This document shows, piece by piece, positions 47,901 through 60,365 of a stretch of DNA of 64,000 nt (positions within the stretch are counted from its first letter, which is position 1; each line of letters starts with the position of its first letter). Below the pieces are notes generated by a model. It ran no database searches, had not been told where the DNA came from, and saw only the letters and a list, made by a program, of their open reading frames with translations. The translations under genes were made by a program, and so were the position numbers. The stretch is from Lethocerus indicus (lineage: Eukaryota > Arthropoda > Insecta > Hemiptera > Belostomatidae), in the NCBI GenBank assembly GCA_019843655.1, contig JACDQD010000005.1, forward strand, positions 4,305,575 through 4,369,574, in the 5' to 3' direction.

Positions 47901-48864
47901 ACCGCGAGTCAATCTATTTTTTTCCACAAAATCGTTCTGGGTTCGTTCTCATTTGACACAAAATCATACGCCCTACAACTTTCGGAAAGTATTTTTTATA
48001 AATGGGCGTTTTTTCAAGTTTCCCTCTGTTACTGTTTTTATTAGTTTAACTTAACAAAGCAGCGTTTCCGGAAATATGGCGAGAGGCCTTTCGAACTTTA
48101 TTTTGAAGCAAGTAAAAACAGTTTTTTACGTAAAAAACGTATTACCAAAATATTTAGTCATTTTCAAAATGTACGAGTAGGTTATAAAATAAAATTATTG
48201 TACACGTGTTCGATGTATAAATTTACTTTGCATTCAAGCGACTAGGGTGGCCATTACAGAATCAGAAAAAATAGATTATAGCGTCAATCTTTGATTTCTG
48301 CATATTTTCAAGATTGTAAAGCTTGATGCGGTCCACACTTGAAGTATACCAAGTCTACTGTTCCGCCAACTACTCATTGGAAAGTTTAAACTGTTTCCGT
48401 TTCTCCTTATTAAGAGTATCCGGGATTCCTTTCTCGACGGGCTAACTTGAGCGATCCCTCCGAAAAGTGTCTAATTCGGGGCCTAATTTCGACACGGCAT
48501 TATTAAGTTTAACCGAAACTGGTGCTGGCTATGGTGGGCCCATTAGGAGCCCATTAAGGTCCGGTTGGACGCGGGGCGCAACAGTTGCCTCGGCCGGCCA
48601 GTTCAATTCTCTACCGGGAGAATTCTAGTTTCTCGCCCCGGACCCCAGTTTCTCTCGACAGCCATAACCGAGTTTCAGTTGGCGGACTACAACCACCGCC
48701 AACCATCCCCCCCCCCACCCACTCTCCCATACAGCCTCGAATTGTTTAATTGCATTGAAACAATTTAGTTTCCTTCCCCTACAAAACTAACGGTCACTTT
48801 CGCCGCCTCGGTTGACACTGTTCGAATTCTTTCGATTTTTCATAGCTTATATATAAAATCGTAT
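44902..48864. other. Unique non-coding stretch
   Basis: No supported gene. A candidate exon-like signal at 45031-45154 is described under findings. Also noted are GC-rich CpG sequence at about 47220-47560, a CT-rich run at 47610-47630, and a perfect 18-base palindrome (GTTTTTTACGTAAAAAAC, 48121-48138). Confidence 0.45.
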
Positions 48865-49176
48865 TTAACCCTCTCGCTACGGGCGGGTTCTTCCGCTGAA
48901 CGGAGCGTCGCGATCGTCAGCGAGAGTACCGCGGCGGAGAACCATGTTTTCGGACGAAATCTTTTTCGTTTAATAATAACCGAAGGATATTTATAAATAG
49001 AGAGTATTCCAGGGTAATGATGACAAACGAAATACTATCAGTGCATGTCCAGAGTCAGAACGGTTGGGCGCAATACCTCAGCGATATCTAACGGAGAGCC
49101 ACTATATTGGCCCGTAGTACCTCAGTGGCATCTTATGGAAGGCCACTATAGTGGCTCGTAGTAGCGAAAGGGTTAA
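48865..49176. mobile_element. piggyBac-like MITE with TTAA duplications
   Basis: The element body is 48869-49172 (304 bases) between TTAA at 48865-48868 and 49173-49176. The terminal inverted repeats are CCCTCTCGCTAC on the left and the inverse of CCCTTTCGCTAC on the right. TTAA duplications with termini starting CCC are diagnostic of the piggyBac superfamily. Inside, a ~47 base unit (ACCTCAGYG..ATCT..GGA..GCCACTATA.TGGC.CGTAGTA) occurs twice in tandem at about 49074-49165. No open frame resembles a transposase, so it is non-autonomous. Confidence 0.82.
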
Positions 49177-49495
49177 ATATAGCGACAGTAAAAGATACGC
49201 CTCAATAATCCTAGACACTAGAAATATCCATTCTGTTGGTATTCGTTTTATGGGAACATATTTCGAAAAATCAACTAAGCTGTTCATATAGTTTACTATT
49301 TCACTAATAATTTTCGCAACTTTAGATTTGTCTATTAACTGGAGGGAGAAACCGCGCTGAAGGAAAACGTCCATATCCACTAATCGCCCAAGCTACAGGC
49401 TGGGAAAAAGAAAGCCCCTTCTTGCGAATTGTCTGATCTCTGCGAAGTGGTGCCGTAAATGGTAAAGGGTTGTGTCACACCTGCTGGTGGTGTCA

Positions 49496-49500
<5 letters not shown>

Positions 49501-49534
<34 letters not shown>
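49501..49534 (+). repeat. (GA)17 microsatellite
   Basis: Uninterrupted GA run. About 200 bases downstream is a (CT)n run, its inverse. Confidence 0.93.
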
Positions 49535-49536
<2 letters not shown>

Positions 49537-49725
49537 ATCGTCCCCTTCAGGCCTCCTCCTAGAGCGGGCACTGGAGACCCCATTCTTCCAGTTGCCCGCA
49601 ACAGCACTCCGAGTGGCGCGCATCCATCTTCTTTAGAGTCTTCTGACGCTGAGAAATGAGGATTAAGGAGCGGTGATAGACGAAAGCCTAGGACGAACGC
49701 CAAACGGAATGGAATGAATACAAAA

Positions 49726-49811
<86 letters not shown>
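49726..49811 (+). repeat. (CT)n-(AT)n compound microsatellite
   Basis: CT units at 49726-49766 (one GT interruption) pass directly into AT units at 49766-49811. The CT run can pair with the (GA)17 run at 49501-49534. Confidence 0.93.
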
Positions 49812-49816
<5 letters not shown>

Positions 49817-52800
49817 CACATCATTTGTTAGCGGATATGTCTTGGAGTAGATGACCTAAGGACGCTGGACGAAAGGGATGTTTTAGAACTGGCTCTAGTT
49901 TGTCGGCTTTGAGGTGGTTATTGGGCTTACAAGTGGGCCCATTTCATTGGACTTATAATATATACGGCAAGACAAATTAAAATTTTAATAAAGGAGCGGA
50001 TATATTTACGATACTAGAAATTATTTAGAAATTTAGATTATCTCATGAAGTGTAGAAATTGTTGAGTGCTTGTTGGTTGTTGCCGGAAGAACCTCGGCCG
50101 GCACGGGTTGGCCTCATGCTTTTTCGAGTGTTTTCCTGTTTTTGGAATATTCATGTATACTGTATTCATGAATTCTTCAAGAGAAATGATTCCCATGTAA
50201 TGAGAGCAAAATTGACTCTCATGACGGGTGATTTTCACCGTCGCAAATGTTGGAAGAATTTACAAGTCTCTTTGTGGGTATGTGATTGCGAGGAAAGAGG
50301 GGGGGGGGTTAGTTAGAAATCGAAGTGGTAGGCCCGAAACATCCGACGATTAAAACTTCATGCATTGCTAATGAACTAAATGTTAATAATGGACTTGTAC
50401 AAGAATAATTAATAGGGAGTGACTTTTTTGCAATGGAGGCCGGTTAAAAATTTGAAAAACCTCGCTTTGAATGTAACCCAGCTCCATTTCAGAATGGGGG
50501 GGTGGCTAAGTGAAAAGTTTGAAAATCGCGGCCCTCCTTTAAGAACATAAACTTGTTGGCCTAGGATTAATTAAGTTACTACCAGTTTTATTCTCCCCCC
50601 TCCCACCCTCACCTTTTACCCTTTGCGCGTCTAAAAGGAATGTACTTAACGTAAAGTAATTAATAAAAGCCCGGGATTAAAAAGAAAGTGACCGCCGGCG
50701 AATATTTGCGGGGCGTGGAGCGAAAGAAATTTCTCTCTCACTCTCTCTCCGACAGAAAAAAAAATACTTGAAAGGAAACAGCCGAGGAAATTAAACAGTT
50801 AATTCTAAAACTGGAATCTAGGCCGGACGAGGCCGGGAGTTCTCGGAATAATGGGAATATCAGTACGGGAAAGCGGAGGAATGGTTCAGGTGTTCTTGAA
50901 CTGTACGACAACAGTATAGTGAGAGAAGCACTTCTAGAAATTATTCTGTGCTGATTTCTATCCGCATGAAACGGACACATTTCATTGAGGCGAAAATATT
51001 TTGATTTTCACAATATGCGGGATTATAATTCAATTTCTCCCCGGCATAAAAAAACTAAATTTAGTTTGTAGGTATAACTATACTGAGCGACATGATAGGG
51101 ATTTGCTAGTATTCCGAAGGACCATAGTTAATAATTTCATTATTAAAGCAAGGAATGTAATGATTTTCGCGAATTTTTCACATTTTCCAGTTTAATACGA
51201 AACTGAATTATAATCTGATGCCGGTTTTTTCCTTGTTCGCGTTTCGGGGAAAGAAGGAGGCAGAAGGAAATGGACAACAGTGTTTTAATAAATATTAGGG
51301 CGATGTATGTAGGAAACGGGAAATTTATTTCGCGGACACATGTCTCACGGTCGCAACCAATTTTCTGTCACGCCTCCGGCAACTGACGTATTATTGGAAC
51401 GCGGCTTTAGTGCCCCCCCGTATATTCTTTATTGCAGTTTCAGTGATAGGGGCAGAAACAAACAGAAAAGGATACGGTGTCATAACTCGTGTGGTAAATT
51501 GTGACACATTTTTTGGGCCGTTTACACTCTCGGACTCTTCGAGAAACAATTATTTGCATTGCATTAACGCCAATAATTGTTGTCAATGCATGTCGCCAAC
51601 TTTATCGATGGTAATTTCAATTGTTCTCGACCGGCTGATAAACACGGTCTAATTATTTTTTATTGGTTTTAATTTTTAATTGAGGAAAATTCGGTTTCAC
51701 CCGGTAATCTATTCATCGGCGGCGGTCCGTTTTTTTCCCCCCAATTGCTGACTTCAACCGAGTAAAACTTAGATTATATATTGACGTGGGGTTGTCGAAT
51801 GACAACCGGTATCAAAAAATAAGACACCAAACACCGGTTTTGTGTGGTATTCGGTATCTTTCAATCGAATGAATGTGTTCTTTTTGTGGCTAGTAGTCCA
51901 GTTGAAAACGTTTAACGGATAAGAAACTCCAACCGGGAGTTTGTTCCAACCGGGAAGTCGGAATGGACACTGTACAGTGAGTAATGGGCAATATCTGCTT
52001 CGTAAATTAATATTGTACATTTCGTTTCAACACTGATATACTTTTTACATTAAAATCGATTTTAACAACGGTTTTATGTCTTCATTTTTCTTCTGATTTA
52101 TTACACTTTTGTTCTGAAGTATGAAAATATTTATGAGACGAATAAAGCTACAATTTGATACACACGGTATTGCAGTTAATACACGGTTATAGTTTTTACC
52201 ACGTCTTAAGGAGATTAATGTTACATGAAACTCGCCTTTATACGAATTTATAGGTTTATAGGTTTTAATTTTATCGGCAACTAGGAGTCAAAAATATTTG
52301 TACTCATAACCGAGGAAACGTTTATTCTAAAAGGCTAAATAAGTTTTATGTGTAATCTTTCGCAAATAAGCCAAAACTTTTAATCCAATATGTTATAGTG
52401 GAGAGTGTTAGCCTATCAATCATAGCACACTTAGTATTTATTTTTTTAATGACTAAATAAAAGCACAAGGCACCAGTTATAGTATACTGTACCAGAATAG
52501 TGCGAGGGAATTTGCTTTTCTACTGTTTTCGTCATTTTTCAAATATAAAATATTTCCTCATTCGCTTTCAAATGCGACTTACTTGCCGTTGAGTTCCAAT
52601 TTGCTTTGCCCACATTAAAATTCAGCCCTAACATTTAATATATGATATTATAATCTCCCCGGATTAATTTGTGCGACAATATCCTAGGGTCCGTGGAGGA
52701 AAGTTAAACTTAAAAGTGCAATAATCCCTTGTGATCTATTTGCAGATCGAAAAATCACGTCGGATAATTACTTACATGCGGAAGAGAGTAAAATAGAGGC

Positions 52801-54105
52801 GGATAAAAAGAGCGGGAGAGTTCCACGGGCATATTTAATAGAATTTGGGCACGGAAAACCTTTTATCGCCTATTCTATAATTTACCCAGATTTTCTATCC
52901 CCAAACTGCTCTAATTGTATATTGTTTATTCACAATAAGTGCTGATCTAGTTTCAGTTTGGGGTTTCTGTTCAGTCTAGGCCGCTCTCGCTCCCAGGATA
53001 TGTAGTTGAAAAAATAAATTTTCATAAAAATACATATACAGTACTGTTGTAGAATAACAATTTACACGAAGACACGGTCGGCAATATTTTATGTACGACT
53101 GTATTATTCTTAAAAGCGTTAGTTAATATAATTACAAAACAGCGTTAACGTTATAATTTTGTCTTAAAAAAATATCCTGTCCTATATCTGAGTTCTTTCT
53201 GTCGTTTCCGGCTGCCGACTTTGAAATTAGTAGTAAATTTTAATATAATTCATTATCATTCGACACGATGAAATTTTCACCCGACATTTGGTCGACAGTT
53301 TAAAATATTAATCCTGAAAATCGTATTTGATTGATAAATAAAATTGAATTCGGCCGACGAGTCACGAACAGATAAGTCTGCAGTTGATTCTTTGCCGAAG
53401 CCAATTGTAAAATTGGGCAATATCGCGAGACAGGTGTCTATCATCTGAAGGTAAAGCGAAACCGGTTCATCTGTTTTGAACGGCGGTATTCATCCTATCG
53501 CCACGATTTGAAGGGAGCTAACCAAGGATCAATTTGCCGAACAAACACAGGAGCGGAATCGTGGCGGGGGCGGGGGCTGGGGCGTTATCAATTTATCAAA
53601 AGCGGAAGGATAATTATCTCTCGTTGGGCGGGGGCGGAGGATAAGGAGGGGACTCGCTGTTAATAGGCGGTGCATTAATCAACGGGGGAGTCGGATTTGG
53701 AACTGTAAGGCTCTGACCCCGGGCACAAAGCCTCAAGATCTGTCCTTATATTATAGGATCCATCCCCTATAATAAAATATCTGTTCAATCAGCTCATGTC
53801 CTTCTAGAGTCTGAAGAGTTTCTGTTTGTTCAACCTGCTGGGTATGAGCGTTTCAAGATCGTTAAAATTACGTCTCCAACAGTCGTTGATAATTCTTTAG
53901 ATAAGATATTCTATGGACATGAGTGTCTCAGCACAACGATTTGGGACTTTTACGACTTCCCCCTCTTGACTAACAGTTGGTTAAGGATATCCCCGTGTCC
54001 TGGTATGGATCTAACGGCCCCGTGTTGGGAATATCAACGCACGAGTGATTTTCGGTCCCCACACCGGATCCTGAAGGCAATTTAAACTGTACGGAGGTTC
54101 TCGGC
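49812..54105. other. Unique non-coding stretch
   Basis: No gene or mobile element recognised in about 4.3 kb. Mostly AT-rich, with G-rich patches at 50300-50320 and 53560-53650. Frames are under 90 codons and without motifs. Confidence 0.45.
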
Positions 54106-54180
54106 GGGGAATTATTCTTCCGTCTCCGGGTTTTGGCTTCTCGCCGTCGTCAGTAATATTCCCTAACGGTGCTACTAACT
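54106..54180 (+). repeat. Weak palindromic-family half
   Basis: GGGTTTTGGCTTCTCGCCGT followed by CGTCAGTAATATT and GGTGCTACTAAC aligns loosely with the CGGTTTCGGCTGCTCGCCATCTTCAGTAGCGGTGTTAGTC order of the 55 kb element. Several mismatches; only one arm. Confidence 0.4.
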
Positions 54181-55164
54181 ACTGCATTAATAATTTCTTC
54201 TGCTATCTTGTGTACTTCATAAAAAGCATAGATTTGTGTGCTACCTGTAAAACTTTGTGGTACTAGGAAACAGGTAATAGCTTCAGTAAAACTACACGAA
54301 ATTATTTTGAAATTTTCTTACACTCATACGCTTATTATATATAATTTACTGTGGCAGATAGAAGATGGAATGTTGTCAAATTTATTCACAGACAGATTTT
54401 CCAAAATCTCATTTTGTAAATCCAATCCGTTGTTCCTATTTTGATTAAGTTTAAACTAGGATTTAAACTATTTTGCTCATTAATTGACCAATATCTGCCT
54501 GCCTTATCCACTCGGTGTGACGACGATCCGGTAAAGTCATGACCCCGGGTCCGTTTTAAAATTCTACTGCGAGTTTTGGACTGACTTACGAGCGGGGTCA
54601 TCGTCAAAGTAGTTTCCCAACTTTTAACCGAACTCCCAGTTCAGTGGGAGAGAAGCCAATTTTTGCGAAACGATCGACGAAAGTTCAAAACTCTCCGAAC
54701 TTCCACTGATTCTATAGTACGTCGGCGAACTGATAACAATTTACGCCTGTTTAATCTTCTGTTAGGGGGTTAAATTGTCCAACGCCTCAGAAAGATTGGG
54801 CTTGCACGAGTGTTTAGAATGGGGCTTGCCGAAGTCCCCTCGGAAGTTTTCATATCCAACCTCTCTGTAAATTTAAAATTTCATCGCTTTATTTTTCGCC
54901 ATTAAATTAAGCGATAAATTTGTTACACATAATATTGAAATAATTAATTAAGGAAATTCTGCTTAGAGAAAGTATGTGATACTAGTGTTTTTGACAGCAT
55001 CTCAGTTCAGTGCAATAATCCCAACGTGTTATAAAAAATAACTGGATTTTTGTTAATTGCAGGCATTAAATGAAATTTATTGCGACATTTCCCACGCTCT
55101 ATTAATATTATTTTCATGAACATTTTTTCTATAGATGAAATTAGTTTTGATAAAAGGAGAATAT

Positions 55165-55430
55165 GGTACATACCGTAGATTTCGTGTGTTTCTGTCTGCT
55201 CTCGCTGGTTTGGTCTTTTGCTAGACCGGTTTCGGCTGCTCGCCATCTTCAGTAGCGGTGTTAGTCACTTTGGATGTTTTTTGGGCATCCCCACTGCACT
55301 GTCACTTGTACTGAAGATGGCGAGCAGCCGAAACCGGTCTAGCGAAAGACCAAACCAGCGAGAGGAGACAGAAACACACGTAATGTACGGTATTCCAACC
55401 CCTCGCAGACCACAAAGCAGGTAAAAAAGT
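55165..55430. mobile_element. Palindromic foldback element, best copy
   Basis: Two nearly perfect 83-base arms (55172-55254 and 55309-55391) surround a 54-base loop. Each arm reads inward as ACCGTA, GTGTGTTTCTGTCT, CTCTCGCTGGTTTGGTCTTT, GCTAGACCGGTTTCGGCTGC, TCGCCATCTTCAGTA. The loop has its own small stem, GGATG/CATCC (55272-55290). The right end continues into GGTATTCCAACCCCTCGCAG (55389-55408), a block found inverted at 58609-58644. The high identity of the arms suggests recent insertion or arm homogenisation. It encodes no protein; the short frames here are read-through of the palindrome. A related core motif occurs in other arthropod repeats to my knowledge, but I cannot name the family. 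Confidence 0.87.
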
Positions 55431-58400
55431 ACATTATTTAACTTCAGCGTGAATATATTAAAATGAAGTAATATAGAGAAAAAGATTGTCCGGCGCTGCA
55501 TTGCACATTTTAATATAGGTCTAGGGAATAAACTGAATGGGATAACAAATCGCGTAAACAAAGTGCAGCGTATTCTAATAGCCCTGTCAGGTTTGGCCCC
55601 GTCTCGTAGACGGAAACGGGGCCATTATGCAGGGTCCGAATCGCAAATTGGTCAAAACGGAGGTTCGATAAAGGCAAACAGTTTGATTGTTGTTTGGCCC
55701 AGGTGTGTTTGCTTCGGCAAAATTGGACCAATTCTCTGGCGGTCAGACCGAGAACCGATTGGGAGGGCTCCATCGAGAGGGCCCAGTTCTGACCGGCGGC
55801 CGCCATAATTAAGTTGCCAGTTTTATCCGAATTCGCCCCACAGTCCATTGGCACAGTCCGGCCGCCAATATTCCGGCTCCTTTCCGGTAATCGAAACGCG
55901 GATATTTCCGCGACATGCGGCGAAATTGAAACTGCATCTGTAGTATGCTACTTATTCCGGCAATACAGGCCAACATTAATTGTTCAAAAGGCTCATTTCC
56001 TTTCATCATGCGCAGTACGAACCATTCCTCGTAATTCTCTTTGTTATATGGTTTTCTGCCCGTGTCTTTCTTAACCCATAATTGTATCCCGATCTGTTTT
56101 TTAATACTCGTGAGAAGTATATGTCTTGATAGAAAATCGATACAAAAATTAGGTCCCTAGTACCTTATTTTCCCTATTATTTATGAATTCGTTTGATTGA
56201 GGCTTAAAGACCTCTCTGCTCATTCTTCTCCTCCAGGAATTCTTTCTTTCCGTAAAGTGGTCATGAATAGCTCAGAATTCTGCTTCCCATTGCATGTGCA
56301 GTCTCTATCCATGTCTCTTAGGTTTTGAGACCACTCAAACCTGTGTTTCCGCGTAGAATAGAAAGGGTGTCCACCGTTCATCATATTCAGTTAATTCAAC
56401 AGTCTGTTCATACTTAATTTAAAAAATGCTATACAAGTTTTTCTCCCCCTTTTTCGTCTCACTCAGGAGGATATGGAAATGCGACGTGCATGTGCATAAA
56501 ATTTCCAACCGACGATATGCGTACATAAATGTTTCAACGTTCGGCTTTTTGATTTCACAATTCGCCTACATTTTTGAAAAACAAAACATCCCATATTGTG
56601 CCGGTTTAGTGCTATGGGAATAAGCTCAGCTCACTTACTTGTTCCATCAGGGTCGGCTTCCAAACCGTAAGTCATTTAACTTCATGATCTAACTATATGA
56701 CATTTGTTAGTACGCTGCTTTCTTTTTGCCCCGTTGGACTGTGTCCATTTATTTTTATTTCCGTATTTTTTTTGTTTACCGCTAGACAGCAGTAGCTTCT
56801 GGTCGGACTGTTTGGCGGCATAAAGATTTTGGCCGGTAGCGGACAGCTGGATGGGGTTCAATTGTGCCCGCGCCCCGCGTTTAGCGGCTAATATGTATTT
56901 ATTCCCCATTTATCTGGTTATCTCCGGACAGCGGTCACTGTCGGATGTCGCCTAACGCTCTAATTAAACCGCCCCAATTGTGGCAAAGCCCGCAATAACA
57001 ACAACCTTCAATTGACTTCAGCCCCATTTCAAGGTAGAATTTCTATTGCTTTTCCACCTGCCGTACGGCAATGGAAAATGGTGTTGAAACGACACTGAAG
57101 GAAAATAATACTCCTAGAGATTTCCAGCCACTCAGTTCGTAGAATTTATGTTTTATATGTCCGCCCGAGCTCTGTAAATAAATTCTTCTTACAATGAATT
57201 CTCGACTAACGGAGACAGAATTCTCGGTTTAATTTAGTAGAAATATTGTTTAGAAAAATTCGATTCCTATAAATCTCATTATAGTTCGATCAGTTTTTAA
57301 TTTTAAAATTGCAGCACAAGACAAATTAGTACATTATTGAATTATATAAAATAATCTACAAGCCTCTTTAGAATATTCTGCAGAATATATACCATTCGCT
57401 GTACGTAGTTTTTTTATTAAGTATGATGTAAAAAAAAATTGTTTGGATACAGACTTTAGTAAGCCTCCTTAAGAAATTAGTAAACAAGGACGATTTATCC
57501 TGAGGAACTATTTAATCCTACTTGTTACGAAGCAATTCAAATTGCGCCATTAGCGCTGCTTAGAAAATTTTGTAGAATCATTAACTCCAAAAATTAGAAA
57601 TCAGGAAAACCTTTTCCGTGGCACTCCTCGCCGCCGTTGAACTGTCCCCTCAAAGTAAGTATTTTGGGCCGATTCTCAAACCGAAAATTAAACTTTCCCA
57701 GTCCCATTTTGCATAATCGGTTTAGGCGCTCAAAATGTCCTCGAAACGGTGGAAATTGAATTTCGGCGACGAATTTGCCGAGCAAAATTTTGTATGTATG
57801 AAGTGTCGTTAAAAACGGCCTATTTTGGGGGGAAGGAGCGTAGTACGGGCCCGCTATGTACGGGCGTGATGTAATGCCCCTAATTACAAAGAAAATAACG
57901 TTAAGTGTATTGGCCCAAAACCCATGATCCTACATGAGTAAAAATTTGCTAATCTATAGTTATAAGGATGTGTTTCTTTCTCATAATACTTGTTTTAAAA
58001 TGTTCTGCTTTGTTTTATTATTAATACGTTGTTCAAAGCTATATAATATATATATTTTACACCGTATTAAGAATTTTGTTGAGATTTAGGGTTCTGAAAC
58101 ATTGGGTCGCCCCTGCGTCCAGTAGTACTATGCCTTTACCTGATCTCCTCTATAAACATGTCAGTTTGCGTTTTTATAGTGCTGTAACCGTTAGGAGGGA
58201 AATACTGGTTTGGTGGGCAGTGGCCGTATTTATTGTTGAACAGGTTTCAGGGGGGGACCGATTAATGTCCCGGGCATCCCCCGCCCCGCCGGCCTTCCTG
58301 ACCGTAAAGTCCGCCGCAAGTTTAGAACACCCAGTAAAAGAACGTGTACCGGATAACGACCGTCTGTAACAAGAAAGAAAAGAAACCACGACTATTCCTC

Positions 58401-58599
58401 TGCCTAATGTCAGATTTATTGAAGCCCTAAAGCTTATATCATTTAATTTACTATCGGCAGTATCTCATAGAAATTATCTCTTTAAATATACTTTTTGTAG
58501 TATGGCATTGCTGCTAGTCGGTTCTGAGTATCAGTAATGTACTGCTGGATGTAACACCCTAAAGTAGATTTAAAATTACCTAGTTTGTATCTATGTTTG
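55431..58599. other. Unique non-coding stretch
   Basis: No gene recognised. A perfect 16-base palindrome ATATTCTGCAGAATAT lies at 57373-57388. Frames at 55510-56074 overlap on both strands with no domain signal. Confidence 0.45.
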
Positions 58600-58690
58600 G
58601 AATAACTGTTTTGTGGCCTGCGAGGGGTTGGAATACCGTAGGGGTTGCATTTCGCACTTCAGTAGCAGTGTGAGCCACTTTGGCCAAATC
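58600..58690 (+). mobile_element. Palindromic foldback family, internally deleted copy
   Basis: TTTGTGG.CTGCGAGGGG followed by TTGGAATACCGTA (58609-58640) is the inverse of the right flank of the 55 kb element. Next come ACTTCAGTAGCAGTGTGAG and CCACTTTGG (58656-58683), equal to the core end and loop start. The intervening arm is missing. It confirms that the flank block belongs to the element rather than to the insertion site. Confidence 0.7.
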
Positions 58691-59880
58691 TTTAGATCCA
58701 TGATAAAATCGTATATACTGCATCAAGAAAACATAGCCTGTAATTGATGAAATCCGTAACAAATTCGACAGTTATATTTTTTCACAGCCTACTTGAAACG
58801 GTCGTTATACGGTCGTTATAGTGAATTACCGACCTCAAACGGGTTTTGTCTTCTGCAGGGCCGGCGATATTAATATTTCAGTTTGGCTCAAACCTTCAGG
58901 GGCGTCCGTGTCCTCTGAGAATAGCGTTGGAGGTAACTCCTAAGGACGGGCGTCCGTTTTTATAGGCGGACCCGGCGGGCGCATCAAGGACTGTGGGTTA
59001 ATTCACTTCTTCCCCAAATACTTCGGTCCTCGCCCCCCTTGGAGTTATTCGGAATTTTATACGGGACTGTTTGGAAAACCCCGCTCACGTATGTTCGTCG
59101 AAATGTCGTCGCTAAATTTATCGTAGATTTAAGCGGCTGAAAATTGGGAGCGTTGAAAAGTGTCGATGCGACTGGAACAGTACCAAGCTGTCGAGGCATT
59201 GAATAAATTAATTATATTCAAATACCCCACAGATCGAATACAACGAAGTTGTGTGTTTTCGACTGTTAAGAAAACAAGTGTAAGAAAATTCAGAATTAAT
59301 TGAAAACATACGCGTTTATATCGCTTCGCCGCAACACTGACAGAACGACAATAATCATGGATAGCAGTATAATTAGGTCTGCGCCCCGAGGTCCAAATAC
59401 CAAATAGTATGTAACGAGGTTAAAATTATGGCTTGTCAAATACCTGTCGGCGCTATTTTTTCTGCCGAATCCGATGGGAAGAAGCACTTTCGCGATGAAA
59501 CTGTATTCACCTATTCGAAGATTCACGAAGAGTCACTCCGAGGCACATAACATCTGATATTGAATAGGCGCGTGTTCGGGGCCCGTCCATTATTACTCGA
59601 CCCCGGCAGTAGGCCACGTTTCGGTTTCGGACTTTGATTAAACTGCGTATATACCCCCCCCGCCCCGCCCCGCGTATAGGCGGGGTAGGCCTAGTCCCGT
59701 CGCTAACCTGCCGGCCATTGTCCCGGACGGGGCTCATAAATCCGTTGCCCGGATAGAGTTACCGGCCGGAGACAGCCATTGTACAGAAATTCGCTGCTCT
59801 GGCCGCCGCACAGAATTCGTAACGGCCACTTACGTTCCGGGCAGGTTTCGTATTAATTATTCCAAAGCACGGGGGAAACT
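58691..59880. other. Unique non-coding stretch
   Basis: No gene recognised. A CCCCG low-complexity patch is at about 59655-59675. Confidence 0.5.
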
Positions 59881-60105
59881 CGATCATAATTTTTCGTCTT
59901 TTTTTTATTTTTGCACAACCAACTTTACAGTTACAAGTATATTTTTCACGTGTTTGTCTCGATAAAGAAAACCCAATTGTGGCACTTTTTGACTCCTGTC
60001 CGAGGTGATCTCTGCGCCAGTGGCGTTTAAGCCGTCGTGGCGGGGATATAATGGAACGAGCAAATTAGGAAGGCGGGAATGGAACTTAAGGAACGCGATC
60101 ATAAT
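59881..60105 (-). mobile_element. Severely 5'-truncated jockey element with TSD
   Basis: The body is about 59891-60095 on the minus strand, between CGATCATAAT at 59881-59890 and 60096-60105, a perfect 10 bp target duplication. The T-rich 3' tail is at 59898-59915. Only the last part of ORF2 is present: FLKFHSRLPN, a proline-containing segment, then GLNATGAE, which matches GLNATGLE of the 30 kb copy. The frame to the left is flanking DNA plus 3' tail. Confidence 0.85.
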
Positions 60106-60261
60106 AACTAGGAAAAATAATCCGAGAATCATATGATTGAATAATTGGGAATCAGTGAATCGGACAGTTCTGTGTTGTCCGTTGGCTGGTTGAGAATTAT
60201 ATAGTGTAATGATTGAAACATTTGTATAATGCTTGTTACAATAAAGATTTTATAATAGGGT

Positions 60262-60365
60262 AATAAATTTTATATTTTTTTATTTATTGTCGAATCAACT
60301 GCGGAATATAACTTGCTTCTCCCGATAAAGAAGGCACCCGGTGATGGAACGTTTTGACGTGTGAT
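60262..60365 (-). mobile_element. Jockey 3'-tail fragment
   Basis: TTTTTTATTTATTGTCGAATCAACT (split here: TTTTTTATTTATTG, then TCGAATCAACT) and CGATAAAGAAGGCACCCGGT plus GATGGAACGTTTTGAC parallel the 3' end of the 29.9 kb copy (TATTTATTGTACAATCAACT, CGATAAAGACGCCATCCAGT). Approximate flanking matches AATAAATTTT and AATAAAATTT may be a decayed target duplication. About 100 bases; no usable coding sequence. Confidence 0.65.
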
